Assembly: GCF_025628965.1 (NCBI RefSeq)
Contig: NZ_JAOTEN010000003.1
Location: 62,001 to 126,000, forward strand
Reading direction: 5' to 3'
Origin: Chryseobacterium gilvum
GTDB taxonomy: Bacteria > Bacteroidota > Bacteroidia > Flavobacteriales > Weeksellaceae
Length of the DNA stretch: 64,000 bases
Position numbers and translations under genes: made by a program. The notes beneath the pieces are model-generated. The model was not told the DNA's origin. It worked only from the letters and a program-made list of their open reading frames with translations, and made no database searches. Positions 1-8,581 of this stretch are shown piece after piece; within the stretch, counting starts at the first letter, position 1, and every line of letters starts with the position of its first letter.

Positions 1-1002
1 TGTAAACTGATGGTAAAAAATATTTTCCCCTTAGAATCGGTAGGGAATGAATACAATGCACACTTTATCAATACAAAAATTGATATGGAAAAAGGGGAAG
101 GAATAGATCTGGCTAAAAAGTACAATGTAAAAGCTTTTCCTACCTATTTATTCATCAATGGTGACGGTGAAGAAGTTCACAGAACGTTAGGTTATGTAGA
201 AGAAGGAGATTTCATACAATTTGCAAAAGACGCTCAAGATCCCAACAAAAGACTTTCTGCTTTAAAACAAAAATTTGAAAAAGGAGAAAATTCACCTGAA
301 TTTCTTAAAAATCTGGCCGGTCTTACTATGTATAATGATGCCGAGTTTTCAGGGAAAGTAATGCAAAGGTATTTCACGGTAAAACCTGCCTTGGATCAGG
401 ATGATGTACAGATGCTTCTTACCGGAATTCAAAGCTCGGAAAGCCCTGCATATACCATTTTTAAAAACAGAAAGGAAGATATCGTCAAAATATTTCCGGC
501 AGATAAATATGAAAAATTTGATAAGAGCATCAGGCTGAATACGATCGCTAAAAAATCATATAATGCAGAAACTAAAAAATTTGATGATGCGTATTTTCTT
601 ACCGAAAGCCAGAAATTTTTAGGCAAAGAAGAATCTGAAATGTTTCTGAAAAAAGTAAAATCAAGCAGAGCTTTGAGAGATAAAGATTTTGCGACGTATG
701 AAAAGATGAATCTAGAATTATACAAAGATTACGCTGCAGCGACTTCAGAAGAATTAAATTCTCTGGCCTGGAATTTCTTTGAAAACATCAATACCAAATC
801 TTCTTTGGAAATGGCCGTAAAATGGGCGCAGGAATCTGTAAAGAAAAATGAAAACTACGCCAATACAGATACTTTAGCCAATTTGTATAACAAGATCGGG
901 GATAAGAAAAATGCCAAAATATGGGCAGAAAAATCGATCCAGCTGGCAAAAAGCTCAGGCGAAGATGCTGCTGATACAGAAAAATTATTAAAAAGCTTAT
1001 AA
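1..1002 (+). CDS. Thioredoxin-family protein, 5' end cut by window
   Basis: The reading frame is open from base 1, and its first codons read C-K-L-M. This fits the second cysteine of a thioredoxin CxxCK active site, so the start and first cysteine lie upstream of the window. The next ~75 residues match the rest of a thioredoxin fold (VKAFPTYLFINGDGE contains the cis-proline region). After this comes a long helical C-terminal extension ending in TPR-like segments (around 780-990). Family members with this layout are periplasmic or cytoplasmic thiol-disulfide proteins. Localisation cannot be judged because the N-terminus is missing. The ATG at base 10 is internal and is not the true start. The gene ends at a strong hairpin terminator. 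Confidence 0.8.
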   Translation, partial: CKLMVKNIFPLESVGNEYNAHFINTKIDMEKGEGIDLAKKYNVKAFPTYLFINGDGEEVHRTLGYVEEGDFIQFAKDAQDPNKRLSALKQKFEKGENSPEFLKNLAGLTMYNDAEFSGKVMQRYFTVKPALDQDDVQMLLTGIQSSESPAYTIFKNRKEDIVKIFPADKYEKFDKSIRLNTIAKKSYNAETKKFDDAYFLTESQKFLGKEESEMFLKKVKSSRALRDKDFATYEKMNLELYKDYAAATSEELNSLAWNFFENINTKSSLEMAVKWAQESVKKNENYANTDTLANLYNKIGDKKNAKIWAEKSIQLAKSSGEDAADTEKLLKSL

Positions 1003-1013
1003 GCTTACTTAAA

Positions 1014-1058
1014 TACAAAACCGGCGCGGAAAATGAAATTTTCCGCGCCGGTTTTGTA
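1014..1058. terminator. Bidirectional terminator, perfect 21-bp stem
   Basis: Arms 1014-1034 and 1038-1058 are perfectly complementary with a 3-nt loop. The GC-rich core (CCGGCGCGGAAA) is flanked by A and T runs, so it can stop transcription from both the plus-strand thioredoxin gene and the converging fabH. Confidence 0.85.
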
Positions 1059-1079
1059 TAATAATTGCAACTCTAATTT

Positions 1080-2102
1080 TTAATATTCAAATAAAACACT
1101 TCCCCAAGTAAAGCCGCTCCCGAAAGCTGAAAGAAGAACCAGGTCACCCCGTTTTACTTTTCCAAGCTCAATGGCTTCACATAAGGCAATCGGGATTGAA
1201 GCTGCCGTCGTATTTCCGTATTTTTGGATATTATTATGAATTTTCTCATCCGGCAACCCGAATTTCTGCTGTACAAACTGGGCAATCCTAAGATTGGCCT
1301 GATGCGGAATAAACATATCCAAATCATCCACTGTTTTCCCGGCTTTTTCCAAAGCTTCCATCATGGTTTCCGGAAACCTGGTTACGGCGTGTTTAAACAC
1401 AAAATTACCGTTCATGATAGGATACACTTCTTTATCCGTCACGTTTTCAGGTTCTTTTCTCATCCGGTCGCTCCATCCGTATTTGGATCCCGGAAACTGC
1501 GTACACAATTCATCAGCATATTTCCCTTCAGAATGCATATTCATAGATAAAATATCTCCCGCATTTTCATCTTCCGTTGCAGAAAGGATGATTGCGCCTG
1601 CTCCGTCACCGAAAATCACTGAAACGCCTCTTCCGGCATCAGAAAAATCTAATCCGAATGAATGTACTTCTGCTCCTACTACGAGAATATTTTTATACGT
1701 TCCTGATTTAATAAAAGCATTGGCAACACTCATAGCATACACAAATCCTGAACACTGGTTTCTTACATCCAGAGCTCCGATCGTATCACAACCCAACATA
1801 TCCTGAAGCAAAACCCCGCATCCCGGAAAATAATAATCCGGCGAAAGGGTGGCAAAAACTATATAATCGATGTCTTTTACTGATAAACCAGATTGCTGAA
1901 GCGCTTTTTCAGAGGCCTTAAATCCTAAATAAGCGGTCGTTTCCTGCGCATCATTCCGGTTGATCCGGTGTCTTCTTTCTTTAATTCCCGTTCTTTCTGT
2001 GATCCATTCGTCATTGGTGGTCATTAACTGTGCTAAATCATCATTGGTGACAACATGATCCGGAACATGAAATCCGATCCCCTTGATTGTACTTTTAATC
2101 AT
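1080..2102 (-). CDS. fabH: 3-oxoacyl-ACP synthase III (FabH family)
   Basis: The 340-residue protein is full length for KAS III, which condenses an acyl-CoA primer with malonyl-ACP to start fatty acid synthesis in the cytoplasm. The thiolase-fold catalytic triad is visible: Cys117 in RNQCSGF, His267 in IPHQAN and Asn297 in KYGNTTA. The C-terminal GSGFTWGS motif is also typical. It stands alone and is not next to plsX, rpmF or acc genes. Flavobacteria often carry several FabH paralogues, so this copy may be a second KAS III (for example for branched primers) rather than the main one. On the minus strand, a TATCTTTA element about 19 nt before the ATG is a plausible -7 box. Confidence 0.9.
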   Translation of the reverse strand: MIKSTIKGIGFHVPDHVVTNDDLAQLMTTNDEWITERTGIKERRHRINRNDAQETTAYLGFKASEKALQQSGLSVKDIDYIVFATLSPDYYFPGCGVLLQDMLGCDTIGALDVRNQCSGFVYAMSVANAFIKSGTYKNILVVGAEVHSFGLDFSDAGRGVSVIFGDGAGAIILSATEDENAGDILSMNMHSEGKYADELCTQFPGSKYGWSDRMRKEPENVTDKEVYPIMNGNFVFKHAVTRFPETMMEALEKAGKTVDDLDMFIPHQANLRIAQFVQQKFGLPDEKIHNNIQKYGNTTAASIPIALCEAIELGKVKRGDLVLLSAFGSGFTWGSVLFEY

Positions 2103-2177
2103 ATAGTTTGTTTAATTTTGGTAAAGATAAAATTTATTTAATACATACTATTTTCAAATTAATACTATTTTTACAGT

Positions 2178-3083
2178 ATGCCAATTGAAACACTTTACAG
2201 CGGTTCCGGATGTGAATGGGTTGACGTAGAAGCTCCTACGGCAGAAGACATGAAATTTCTGCACGAAAAATATGAGATCAATAACCTCCTTTTGGAAGAT
2301 ACGCTGGATCCCAATCACCTGCCGAAATATGAAGAAGACGGAAACGTGAAATTTTTTCTCCTGCGGGAAAGCACCGAGCTGGAAAGAAAAAACCTGAATA
2401 CAATAAGTGACATCAGTACAAAAATCGGGATTTTCCTTGTCGGCGATACGATTATTACCGTTCACAGGATGAAAGCGAAAAGCATTACCGAAACAAAAAA
2501 GCAGCTTTCTGAAGATACCAATCTTACCAGTGTTTCGCCTGAAAAAGTGGCTTTAATGATCACCATAATCATAATGAAAAGTTTTGATGATGAATCCATC
2601 AGTCTTTTTGAAACGATGGATAATATCGAGAATGAAATTTTTCTTAAAAATACCAATCATACCACACAGATCAGGAGATTATACAAGCTTAAAAGAAAAT
2701 CGGGGCTGAATTCCAGGGTGCTTACGATTTCGAATGATCCGATTGAGAAATTCAGGCTGCTGAAACTGCAGGATTCTGAAGTGGTCGATCTCAAAGACAA
2801 ACACCGAGATGTGGTGGCCGATTTTGAACATTTAAACATACAGATTACCAACCTGATCTCTATGTTTCTGGCACTGTCTGATCAGAAAGCCAACCAGGTG
2901 ATGAAAGTGCTTGCGATTTATTCGGTGTATTTTTTACCGATCACTTTTATTGCCGGTTTATACGGGATGAATTTCGATAATATGCCCGAACTTCATACGA
3001 AACACGGTTATTTTTACACATTGGGATTAATGGCGGTCATTGTGATCTGTACGTTCATTTATGCAAGAAGAAAGCAGTGGTAA
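2178..3083 (+). CDS. corA: CorA-type magnesium/cobalt transporter
   Basis: The 301-residue protein has a large acidic and helical cytoplasmic N-terminal domain, then two C-terminal transmembrane helices. The first helix ends in the family signature YGMN (GMN at 263-265), which forms the ion-selectivity filter of the pentameric CorA channel, followed by an acidic periplasmic loop. The short basic tail ARRKQW is usual. The family moves Mg2+ (and Co2+ or Ni2+) into the cytoplasm along the membrane potential. It is divergent from fabH and 40 bp upstream of the patatin gene, with which it could be co-transcribed. Confidence 0.92.
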   Translation: MPIETLYSGSGCEWVDVEAPTAEDMKFLHEKYEINNLLLEDTLDPNHLPKYEEDGNVKFFLLRESTELERKNLNTISDISTKIGIFLVGDTIITVHRMKAKSITETKKQLSEDTNLTSVSPEKVALMITIIIMKSFDDESISLFETMDNIENEIFLKNTNHTTQIRRLYKLKRKSGLNSRVLTISNDPIEKFRLLKLQDSEVVDLKDKHRDVVADFEHLNIQITNLISMFLALSDQKANQVMKVLAIYSVYFLPITFIAGLYGMNFDNMPELHTKHGYFYTLGLMAVIVICTFIYARRKQW

Positions 3084-3123
3084 TGATTTAATCCTCATCC
3101 TATAAAAAGCACCAAACCAGATC

Positions 3124-4710
3124 ATGAAAACCGAAATCCTTCAAAAAATTCTTGATGAAAATCTCCTTTCCCGGGAATCAAAAGAAAAGCTTACCGCACT
3201 GCATGAACAAATTTCAGCCAAAACGTTTTCTGATCTTTTGGATGCGGAAGGAAATCAATATATAGAATTTGTACAGGAAGGAGGCGGAGTTTGGGGCAGT
3301 GCATTGGTAGGATATTTATATGGACTCGAAATTTTCGGGATCCGGTTCCTGAAAATAGCGGGAACAAGCGCAGGAGCCATCAATACGATGCTTATTGCAG
3401 CCTGCAAAACGAAAGAAGAAGCCAAAAGCGAAACCATCAGAGAAATTCTCCTTAATTGGAATTTTGCAGACTTCATGGATGGAAAATCGTATGTAAAAGC
3501 GACGATTCATGCTATTTTAAACGATAAAAATTTCCTGAAAACCAATGCCATTATCGCAGCGATACTAATGGGGATTCTCATTATTGCTCCGTTTGCGATC
3601 CCCTCAAAAACCATCTGGGAAGCCAAGCTGCTTTTTTTGGTTCCGCTGATTCCGTTAATCATCGCGTTTTTCTATATTAAAAAGCTGTATCATAATTTCC
3701 GGAAAAGCAATAGCGGACTTAATCCGGGCAATGTTTTTTTACAACAAATGACCGAAGTGATGAATGGTTTCGGCATAAAAACGGTAGCCGAACTCAATCA
3801 GAAGTTCGTCCAAAAGGAGCTGCATCTCAATCTTGATTACCGGTACGGAAATGATATGGAATATTACACCAATGCCCTGAATGCGATTGAAGATATCAGG
3901 ATGAACAATCTTGAGCATATTGATGAAACCCGATACAGAATATTTTTTGAAGGTGCTGAGAATAACGATTATTACAAACACAATCCTTTTTACCAGTTGC
4001 AGTCAGAATATATTGTCATCACCACCGATATCAATGCCAAAATAAAGGTCGAACTGCCTACAATGGCCAATCTCTATTGGTCTGAAGAAGAATTGAAACA
4101 CATCAGTCCGGCTGAGTTTGTACGGGCTTCCATGTCGGTTCCTTTTTTCTTTGAACCTATGCAAAAGCTCATCAATAAAGATGATGATTCTGTACAATAC
4201 GCCTGGAAATTCTGGATGAATACTCAGAAAGAAGATATTTTTCCTGTCGGGATTTTCATTGACGGCGGAAGTATTTCTAATTTCCCAATTGATGTTTTCC
4301 ACTCAATGGATATTTTTTATCCGAGAATGCCTCTTTTCGGTGTACAACTGACCAGTGATTCTGAAATTTTAGGAGAAAAAGGAAAAACGAGCCAACAAAT
4401 TTTGAAGACGCCCCTCTCCTATGCCGGAAATATAATCGGAACACTAAAAGGGTTTAATGATAAATCTTTCCTTACAAAACACACTTTTTATCATCTGTAC
4501 AGTATTAAAACCGTGAATTGCGGAACCAGCAGCTGGCTGAATTTTTTTATGAAAAGAGATGAAAAAGAACAGCTTTTCAACGCCGGGTTTCTCGCTGCTT
4601 TAGATTTTCTTAATCAATTTGACTGGGAAAAATATAAGTACGAGCGAATGATGGTCGCGATGAAAGAGAAAAAGATTTTAAAGGAAGAAGATACGAAGAC
4701 GGTAGGGTGA
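3124..4710 (+). CDS. Patatin-like phospholipase with internal membrane segments
   Basis: The 528-residue protein has the three patatin signatures: an oxyanion hole GGGVWG (53-58), the nucleophile elbow GTSAG (Ser82), and the catalytic Asp380 in IDGGSI. Together these make the Ser-Asp dyad of bacterial patatin acyl hydrolases, which release fatty acids from membrane lipids. Unusually, two hydrophobic stretches (about 141-160 and 169-184) are inserted between the nucleophile and the aspartate, which would anchor the enzyme in the membrane. The protein has no signal peptide, so the active site probably faces the cytoplasm. It follows corA closely. The substrate is unknown. Confidence 0.85.
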   Translation: MKTEILQKILDENLLSRESKEKLTALHEQISAKTFSDLLDAEGNQYIEFVQEGGGVWGSALVGYLYGLEIFGIRFLKIAGTSAGAINTMLIAACKTKEEAKSETIREILLNWNFADFMDGKSYVKATIHAILNDKNFLKTNAIIAAILMGILIIAPFAIPSKTIWEAKLLFLVPLIPLIIAFFYIKKLYHNFRKSNSGLNPGNVFLQQMTEVMNGFGIKTVAELNQKFVQKELHLNLDYRYGNDMEYYTNALNAIEDIRMNNLEHIDETRYRIFFEGAENNDYYKHNPFYQLQSEYIVITTDINAKIKVELPTMANLYWSEEELKHISPAEFVRASMSVPFFFEPMQKLINKDDDSVQYAWKFWMNTQKEDIFPVGIFIDGGSISNFPIDVFHSMDIFYPRMPLFGVQLTSDSEILGEKGKTSQQILKTPLSYAGNIIGTLKGFNDKSFLTKHTFYHLYSIKTVNCGTSSWLNFFMKRDEKEQLFNAGFLAALDFLNQFDWEKYKYERMMVAMKEKKILKEEDTKTVG

Positions 4711-4765
4711 GTAATTTTGAGCTTTAAGGTTAATATTGTAAATTTAAATTTAAGTACTAATTTAT

Positions 4766-5263
4766 ATGAAATACATCTGTGAATGTTGTGGCAAAGAAAA
4801 AGAAGAATGGCCTGCAATAGCTTACAATTCTCCATCACCATATATGAATCTTACTGAGGAAGAACAAAAAAATTCTGAATTGGGATCTGATTTTTGTATT
4901 ATAAGATATGATGACGAAACCTGCTATTTTATCAGAGGAGTTCTGGTTCAAAATGTAATTGATGATTGTCAAAACCTTGAATATGGAGTTTGGGTTTCTT
5001 TGAGTGAAAAAAGTTTTAAGGAATATGTTGAGAATTATGATAACAAAGAATTTACTGCAGTGTACTTTGGATGGCTATCAAATTATCTACCGGATTATGA
5101 CTATCATTCAATCCCAACAAATGTTGAAGTCAACAGTTCTTTGGGGCGACCATTAATACTTCCACATAGTTCCCATGATGATCGTTTTGTAAAAGATTGC
5201 TATGATGGGATTTCTAAAGAAGAAGCTGACAAAAGAATTGATACTGTTTTAAACAAATTATGA
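4766..5263 (+). CDS. DUF2199 domain protein
   Basis: The 165-residue soluble protein starts with CECCGKE, a Cys-rich knuckle, followed by the region SPYMNLTEEEQKNSELGSD and a GVWVSLSEKSF segment. These are features of DUF2199 proteins, whose function is unknown. The cysteines at 5, 7 and 8 could bind metal. The gene overlaps the next ORF by 4 nt (ATGA), so the two are almost certainly translated together. DUF2199 genes are often found as scattered accessory genes. No function is assigned. Confidence 0.8.
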   Translation: MKYICECCGKEKEEWPAIAYNSPSPYMNLTEEEQKNSELGSDFCIIRYDDETCYFIRGVLVQNVIDDCQNLEYGVWVSLSEKSFKEYVENYDNKEFTAVYFGWLSNYLPDYDYHSIPTNVEVNSSLGRPLILPHSSHDDRFVKDCYDGISKEEADKRIDTVLNKL

Positions 5264-5730
5264 ATTGGATCATCCGAAGTACAAAAACGGTAAAGTACCA
5301 TACAAATCTACAAGAAGTGCTAAAACCGATTTGGGAAGTTTTAAAAGAATATAATTGGGTATTAACTGATCTCGATTTTATTAGCGATACTGAAGTTCCA
5401 ATTAATTTTGATCATGATTATTTTATACTCAATCATGATGAATTTGAAAAAGTCTACAACTCTGAGACACAAATTATTTGGGGCATTATTTCAGCTGTTC
5501 CAAGAAGTCACGAAATAAATCTTAGCTTAATTTCAAAATTTTCAGCAGAAAATGAAAAAGTATGGAAACCTGACCAATTTTTAATTCCAGAATCATTTTT
5601 AGAAATCATTGCGTTTGATAGTGGCTATACTATTGTGAAATTTAGGAATAAGGATATGTCAAATAAGTTTAAAAATCATTTTGGAAGAGAAGCATTAAGT
5701 TTAAAAAAGTTTAATGAGAAATATAAGTAA
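5260..5730 (+). CDS. Hypothetical protein coupled to DUF2199 gene
   Basis: I do not recognise this 156-residue soluble protein. Its ATG overlaps the DUF2199 stop codon (ATGA), which implies translational coupling. It is rich in aromatic and acidic residues (VLTDLDFISDTEVPINFDHDY) and has no signal peptide, membrane helix or obvious catalytic motif. The size and composition resemble small immunity-like or SMI1/KNR4-like proteins, but no motif supports that. Both genes of this pair look more AT-rich than the neighbouring corA and patatin genes, which hints at an accessory insertion. Confidence 0.7.
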   Translation: MNWIIRSTKTVKYHTNLQEVLKPIWEVLKEYNWVLTDLDFISDTEVPINFDHDYFILNHDEFEKVYNSETQIIWGIISAVPRSHEINLSLISKFSAENEKVWKPDQFLIPESFLEIIAFDSGYTIVKFRNKDMSNKFKNHFGREALSLKKFNEKYK

Positions 5731-5779
5731 TAAAATACTGTAATATGTCAATTAAAAAGCCGACATTAAATCATAAAGC

Positions 5780-6148
5780 ATGACAACAAAAATACACCTT
5801 AGAGAATCTCTCAACCTACCCAATTCAGAAACAACCACTCCCGCAGAAGTATTTCAAAACCAAACGCTGCGTCCCGTTCTAAAATTACAGAATGAACTTT
5901 ACCTGTCGCTGTTTACAAACTATATTGTAAGGCAGAAGGCAGATTTTGAAGCCAGCTCTCTTCAGAAAAAGCATATTTTTATTGAGCAAAGCCTGCAAAA
6001 AGATGCTGTGCTGAAAAATACTTTTATCGGAATGACGATCGGAATGTTCACCCTTCAGGAATTGGAAACCTACCATACTGATCATAAAGAATTTAACAGA
6101 AGAATCATTACAATGCTGATTGAGCGATTGAAAAGTCAGATGAAATAA
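5780..6148 (+). CDS. Hypothetical small soluble protein
   Basis: This 122-residue protein of unknown function is mostly helical, with conserved-looking segments TTPAEVFQNQTLRPVLK and IGMTIGMFTLQELE. It has no signal peptide or membrane helix. The N-terminal layout (an extended start, then a helical bundle) resembles small conserved flavobacterial proteins with no experimental role. It lies 49 bp after the previous gene and converges on the DNA glycosylase gene. Confidence 0.65.
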   Translation: MTTKIHLRESLNLPNSETTTPAEVFQNQTLRPVLKLQNELYLSLFTNYIVRQKADFEASSLQKKHIFIEQSLQKDAVLKNTFIGMTIGMFTLQELETYHTDHKEFNRRIITMLIERLKSQMK

Positions 6149-6232
6149 AAGTTTATTTTTATTTAAAAAACTGCAGCTGAAAATAAAAATGTAAAAGAGT
6201 CTTCCTTCGTCAGAATGACAAATTACGAAGGA

Positions 6233-6784
6233 TTAATCTTTCCTCCACATCGGATCATGCTTCAAAATCTCTTCATTTACCACACAACCTTCGGCATGCG
6301 CACCTTTTAAAAAACCAATGCTCATCAGAAATTCATTTACAATTTCTCCGCCGGTGAATTTGAAGGTTTTTTTGAAAATTTTCATCCATTCCGGTAAGGT
6401 TTGAGGATGATGATGCTCCAACCATTTTTCAAACGATCCGAATTCTTTTTGCAGCGCAAGTATGGTTTTGGCATTTTCGATGGCTGCATTGACTTTCAAT
6501 TTATTTCGGATAATTCCGGGATCATTTAATAATCTTTCACGGTCTTTTTCTTCATAAGCCGCAATTTTTTTGATATTAAATTGATCATACGCTTTTCTGA
6601 AGCCTTCCTCTTTCTTCAAAATAGTTTCCCAACTGAGGCCTGCCTGATTTATTTCCATAATAAGCCTCCCGAATAATTCATCATCATTATGAATCGGAAA
6701 CCCGTAATGATAATCGTGGTATTTTTTATGCAGTGCTTTTCTGGTTTCAGGCTGCATTTTTTCGATGGCTGAACAATAGCTCAT
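6233..6784 (-). CDS. tag: DNA-3-methyladenine glycosylase I
   Basis: The 183-residue protein removes 3-methyladenine from alkylated DNA, the first step of base excision repair. It keeps the Tag zinc site: Cys4, His23 in YHDYHYG, and His163/Cys167 in AHAEGC. It also has the helix-hairpin-helix region with QAGLSWETILKK and the DPGIIRNKLKVNAAIENA segment typical of Tag. The length matches E. coli Tag (187). A TATCTTTG -7 box lies at 6800-6807 on the minus strand, 15 nt before the ATG, so it is probably a single-gene unit. Confidence 0.92.
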   Translation of the reverse strand: MSYCSAIEKMQPETRKALHKKYHDYHYGFPIHNDDELFGRLIMEINQAGLSWETILKKEEGFRKAYDQFNIKKIAAYEEKDRERLLNDPGIIRNKLKVNAAIENAKTILALQKEFGSFEKWLEHHHPQTLPEWMKIFKKTFKFTGGEIVNEFLMSIGFLKGAHAEGCVVNEEILKHDPMWRKD

Positions 6785-6855
6785 GATTTTATTTTATAGC
6801 AAAGATATGACAGACCGATGACAAATGTATGTCATGAACAAGAGCTTAACAAAAA

Positions 6856-6879
6856 AAACCTCTGAAAATTCAGAGGTTT
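6856..6879. terminator. Terminator downstream of the efflux operon
   Basis: A 10-bp stem AAACCTCTGA/TCAGAGGTTT with a 4-nt loop has a T run after it on the minus strand and an A run (T run on the other strand) before it. It ends the minus-strand efflux operon just after emrB. Confidence 0.8.
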
Positions 6880-6887
6880 ATATTTTT

Positions 6888-8465
6888 TTAGTGCATCGCT
6901 TCACTCAGATCTATTTTTTCCTTGCTTTTCCGCTCTCTGATAAACAGAATAAACGGTATACAGATTAAAAATGCGATTCCGAGGTACAGGAATACATCCA
7001 TATAAGAAAGCACGGTCGCCTGTTTGGTTACGGTCATGTCAAGAATTTTGTAGGCCGCATTTCCTGCCGCATCGGGAGTCATTCCTTTGGCTATGAAATT
7101 GGCTTTTAATCCTACCAATCTTTGCTGAACATCGAAACTGTCGCTATCTAAATGAGATATTAAATTGACCCGGTATTTCTGGCTTGCATTGGCAATGAAT
7201 GTGGTAATCGCCGCAATCCCGAAAGAACCGCCCAATTGCCTCATCATTCCTGTAAAAGCCGCTCCCTGACCAATTTCCTGGCCTTTAAGTGTACTTAATG
7301 ACAGCGAAGTTATCGGAATAAAAAGCAATCCCAATCCCATTCCGCGTACGATCAGCATCCAGAAAAAAGCTTGTTTGCTGGTGTCGGGAGTCAAAATTTT
7401 GTAGCCCCAAAAACTGTATACAAAAAATATAAACAGTCCCAGGGAAACCAAAATCTGCTGTTTCGCCCCTTTTGAAAGCAATTTCCCGATAATAGGCATC
7501 ATGAAAGCTGTTGTTAAGGCTGCAGGTATCATTAATGCTCCGGACTGTAAAGCCGTCCATCCCAAAATACTCTGGGTATATAAAGGAACAATAAAGGTTG
7601 AACCATACAAACCAAATCCTAAAACAAAACTCATGATGGTTCCTATCCTTAAATTCCCGTTCTTTAAAACCCGGAGTTCTACGATAGGATATTTAAAGGT
7701 AAGTTCCCGCCAGAGAAATAAGATAAATCCTAAAACAGCTGTAGTGGTAAAGGTTACGATCATTCCGCTTTCAAACCAGTCTTCTTCGTGCCCTCTTTCC
7801 AGAATAAACTGTAAAGATCCCACAGTAAGTGCCAATAACATAATTCCCAGCCAGTCGACATCTGAAGCTTTTCGTTTTTCCGAAAACTTCGGACTCTTTA
7901 CAAACTGTAATGTCATTAAAGTTGCTGCGATACCGATCGGAATATTGATATAAAATATATAAGGCCAGCTGAAATTATCTACAATATATCCTCCCAATGG
8001 CGGACCTAAAGTAGGGCCTATAATCACACCCAACCCATAAATTGCCTGTGCCATACTTCTTTTCTCAACCGGATATGACTCGGTGATAATGGTTTGTGAA
8101 GTTACAAGCAGCGCTCCTCCCCCAATTCCCTGACAGAGCCTGAAAAACACCAGTTCCCAGATATTGTCTGCATTTCCGCATAAAAATGAAAATAGGGTAA
8201 ATATGATAATGGAAGCAGCAAAATAATTTCTTCGTCCAAACTGTTGGGAAAGCCAGCTCGTCATCGGAACTACGATAACGTTCCCAATGGCATAAGCGGT
8301 GATTACCCATCCTACTTCAGAAAGTGTGGCTCCCAGATTCCCTTTCATTTCGTTCAGGGCAACGTTCACAATCGTGGAATCCACAATTTCAAGCAAAGCG
8401 CAAAGAATCGCCGTGATCGTAATGATCACTCTTCGGGCTCCGTATTCTACTAATGAATCTTGCAT
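6888..8465 (-). CDS. emrB: DHA2-family MFS drug exporter (EmrB-like)
   Basis: The 525-residue, 14-helix major facilitator exports drugs in exchange for protons across the inner membrane. The antiporter motif C (GPTLGPPLGGYI) and motif A (WLSQQFGRRNYF) are visible, and ALNEMKGNLGATLSEVGWVITAYA is the usual first-helix region of the DHA2/EmrB group. It is the last gene of the operon tetR-tolC-hlyD-emrB, so the pump should span both membranes with the upstream adaptor and channel. A 116-bp gap to hlyD contains an inverted repeat (8501-8557). The natural substrate is unknown. Confidence 0.93.
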   Translation of the reverse strand: MQDSLVEYGARRVIITITAILCALLEIVDSTIVNVALNEMKGNLGATLSEVGWVITAYAIGNVIVVPMTSWLSQQFGRRNYFAASIIIFTLFSFLCGNADNIWELVFFRLCQGIGGGALLVTSQTIITESYPVEKRSMAQAIYGLGVIIGPTLGPPLGGYIVDNFSWPYIFYINIPIGIAATLMTLQFVKSPKFSEKRKASDVDWLGIMLLALTVGSLQFILERGHEEDWFESGMIVTFTTTAVLGFILFLWRELTFKYPIVELRVLKNGNLRIGTIMSFVLGFGLYGSTFIVPLYTQSILGWTALQSGALMIPAALTTAFMMPIIGKLLSKGAKQQILVSLGLFIFFVYSFWGYKILTPDTSKQAFFWMLIVRGMGLGLLFIPITSLSLSTLKGQEIGQGAAFTGMMRQLGGSFGIAAITTFIANASQKYRVNLISHLDSDSFDVQQRLVGLKANFIAKGMTPDAAGNAAYKILDMTVTKQATVLSYMDVFLYLGIAFLICIPFILFIRERKSKEKIDLSEAMH

Positions 8466-8500
8466 TTGATATTTAATTTAAAGATTAAAAAAATTAAAGG

Positions 8501-8557
8501 ATTAAAAGATTACTGACCCGCATAATTATTATTTTATCTGTCCTGTAATCTTTTAAT
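8501..8557. repeat. Intercistronic inverted repeat in efflux operon
   Basis: The 13-bp arms ATTAAAAGATTAC (8501-8513) and its exact complement (8545-8557) flank a 31-nt spacer. Several further copies of the word GATTAAAAGATT or its complement crowd the same 116-bp gap between hlyD and emrB. A folded structure in the operon mRNA is possible. There is no T run, so it does not look like a terminator. Confidence 0.5.
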
Positions 8558-8581
8558 ATTTGAATCTTTTAATTATTTAAT

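Noticed and set aside
1363..1806. 147-residue plus-strand ORF opposite fabH
   Set aside because: It is antisense to an intact, well-conserved fabH and has no domain, signal or promoter.
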